DNA from: Alphaproteobacteria bacterium | GTDB taxonomy: Bacteria; Pseudomonadota; Alphaproteobacteria; UBA2136; UBA6156 | NCBI GenBank assembly: GCA_027489415.1 | Contig: JAIXZU010000140.1 | Coordinates: forward strand, 1-13,280 | Direction: 5' to 3' | Length of the DNA stretch: 13,280 bases | In this document: positions 12,784-13,280 of the stretch, in pieces | How the letters are laid out: every line of letters begins with the position of its first letter | Position numbering within the stretch: the first letter of the stretch is position 1 | Position numbers and translations under genes: made by a program | Notes under the pieces: generated by a model | What the model was told of the DNA's origin: nothing | Databases searched by the model: none | What the model saw: the letters and a program-made list of their open reading frames with translations, nothing else

Positions 12784-13280
12784 TATTTAGTTTTATCCGC
12801 TTTGATAATTACATGACCAAACTGAGCTTTACTAAACTCGGAAAGTTTTAATCGAAAATCAATATCTTCTTCAATAAAATGAATAAATTTAGGCGTTAAT
12901 TGATATTGAAGTTTATCCGTAGAATTTAAATTTTTATCAATAATTTTTGCTGCAATTAATTTTCTAAGTTTAACCCAATCTTTTTTAATCGTTTCATACT
13001 CTACTATTCCTGCAAATTGTAAAACCATATCTGCAAGCATTTCTTTTGCTTCAACATCAAGTTCATCAAAAATTTTATTCCACTTTTCAGAAATACATTT
13101 TTTATTATTAAGTTTTATCAACCACCCTATTGATCTCAAAATTTTAGCTGATAAAAACAGTAAAGCTATCGGCATTGGCAATATTAAGAATGCAATATAA
13201 GATAATTTATGGCCGATTATATTATTAATAAATGGACTGAAAATAATTAATAAAATTGTCGCAAGGCCAATTACATTTAC
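12783..13280 (-). CDS. AT-rich two-helix membrane protein, 5' end beyond the window (possibly SieB-like)
   Basis: The frame is open from its stop (12783-12785) to the window edge, so the gene is partial at its 5' end. A TTG at 13179-13181 is only an internal codon. The visible 165 residues start with two hydrophobic segments (VIGLATILLIIFSPFINNII and YIAFLILPMPIALLFLSAKI). A Lys/Glu-rich domain of about 110 residues follows, containing FDELDVEAKEMLADMVL and LQYQLTPKFIHFIEE. The layout (two helices, then a small cytosolic domain with a late L-T-P-K motif) recalls superinfection-exclusion SieB-type proteins; this is a low-confidence guess. Composition is strikingly AT-rich: only 12 of 60 bases at 12901-12960 are G/C, against a GC-rich nuoG next door. 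The stop codon shares one base with the nuoG ATG (TAATG), so it lies within the operon. It was probably acquired horizontally. Confidence 0.8.
   Translation of the reverse strand, partial: VNVIGLATILLIIFSPFINNIIGHKLSYIAFLILPMPIALLFLSAKILRSIGWLIKLNNKKCISEKWNKIFDELDVEAKEMLADMVLQFAGIVEYETIKKDWVKLRKLIAAKIIDKNLNSTDKLQYQLTPKFIHFIEEDIDFRLKLSEFSKAQFGHVIIKADKTK

Noticed and set aside
11950..12816. 288-codon open frame on the + strand opposite nuoG
   Set aside because: Its composition is that of an antisense shadow, and it overlaps the Fe-S domain coding region of nuoG, which is certain.
13179..13181. TTG as the start codon of the AT-rich gene
   Set aside because: The frame stays open upstream to the window end and encodes a further hydrophobic helix, so the true start lies outside the window.

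Overview
The window is a minus-strand gene cluster for the proton-pumping NADH:quinone oxidoreductase (respiratory complex I). Read in the direction of transcription, from high to low coordinates, it carries nuoG, nuoH, nuoI, nuoJ, nuoK, nuoL, nuoM and nuoN. NuoI, NuoK, NuoJ and NuoG read like alphaproteobacterial/mitochondrial-type subunits: NuoI keeps the [20 protein letters not shown] stretch and NuoK ends in the FFRNRG...MK tail. The host is therefore most likely an alphaproteobacterium with a fairly GC-rich genome. nuoA-nuoF are not in the window and presumably lie upstream, beyond position 13280.

The cluster is interrupted at four junctions by non-nuo genes, all on the same strand. (1) Before nuoG, an extremely AT-rich gene for a two-helix membrane protein runs off the window edge; its stop codon shares one base with the nuoG start. 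(2) Between nuoI and nuoJ lie a MazG-like pyrophosphohydrolase, a 71-residue unknown protein coupled to it by a 4-base overlap, and a lower-GC P-loop nucleotide-kinase-like gene. (3) Between nuoJ and nuoK lies a small, diverged inorganic-pyrophosphatase-like protein. (4) Between nuoK and nuoL lie a predicted lipoprotein and a small membrane-anchored, Cys-containing envelope protein with a possible HdeA-like pattern. Gaps range from a 4-base overlap to 46 bases and I saw no convincing internal terminator, so the whole region probably forms one transcription unit. It ends at a GC-rich hairpin just after nuoN (69-113).

The second unusual layer is a set of short tandem arrays of 7-8 bp units. All are G/T-rich on the + strand and so A/C-rich in the mRNA. 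Some are translated in frame: a NuoN loop, a NuoL loop, the NuoG C-terminal region and the first residues of NuoI. Others sit in gaps just upstream of start codons (nuoK, nuoJ, nuoN, the small envelope protein). NuoL and NuoG carry the same octamer read in the same frame.

Functionally, NuoG and NuoI carry the Fe-S electron path, NuoH forms part of the quinone site, and NuoJ-N form the membrane proton-translocating arm. The embedded genes suggest two themes, nucleotide/pyrophosphate chemistry and the cell envelope. Any functional link to complex I is inference from position only. Positions 1-68 hold no gene I can support.
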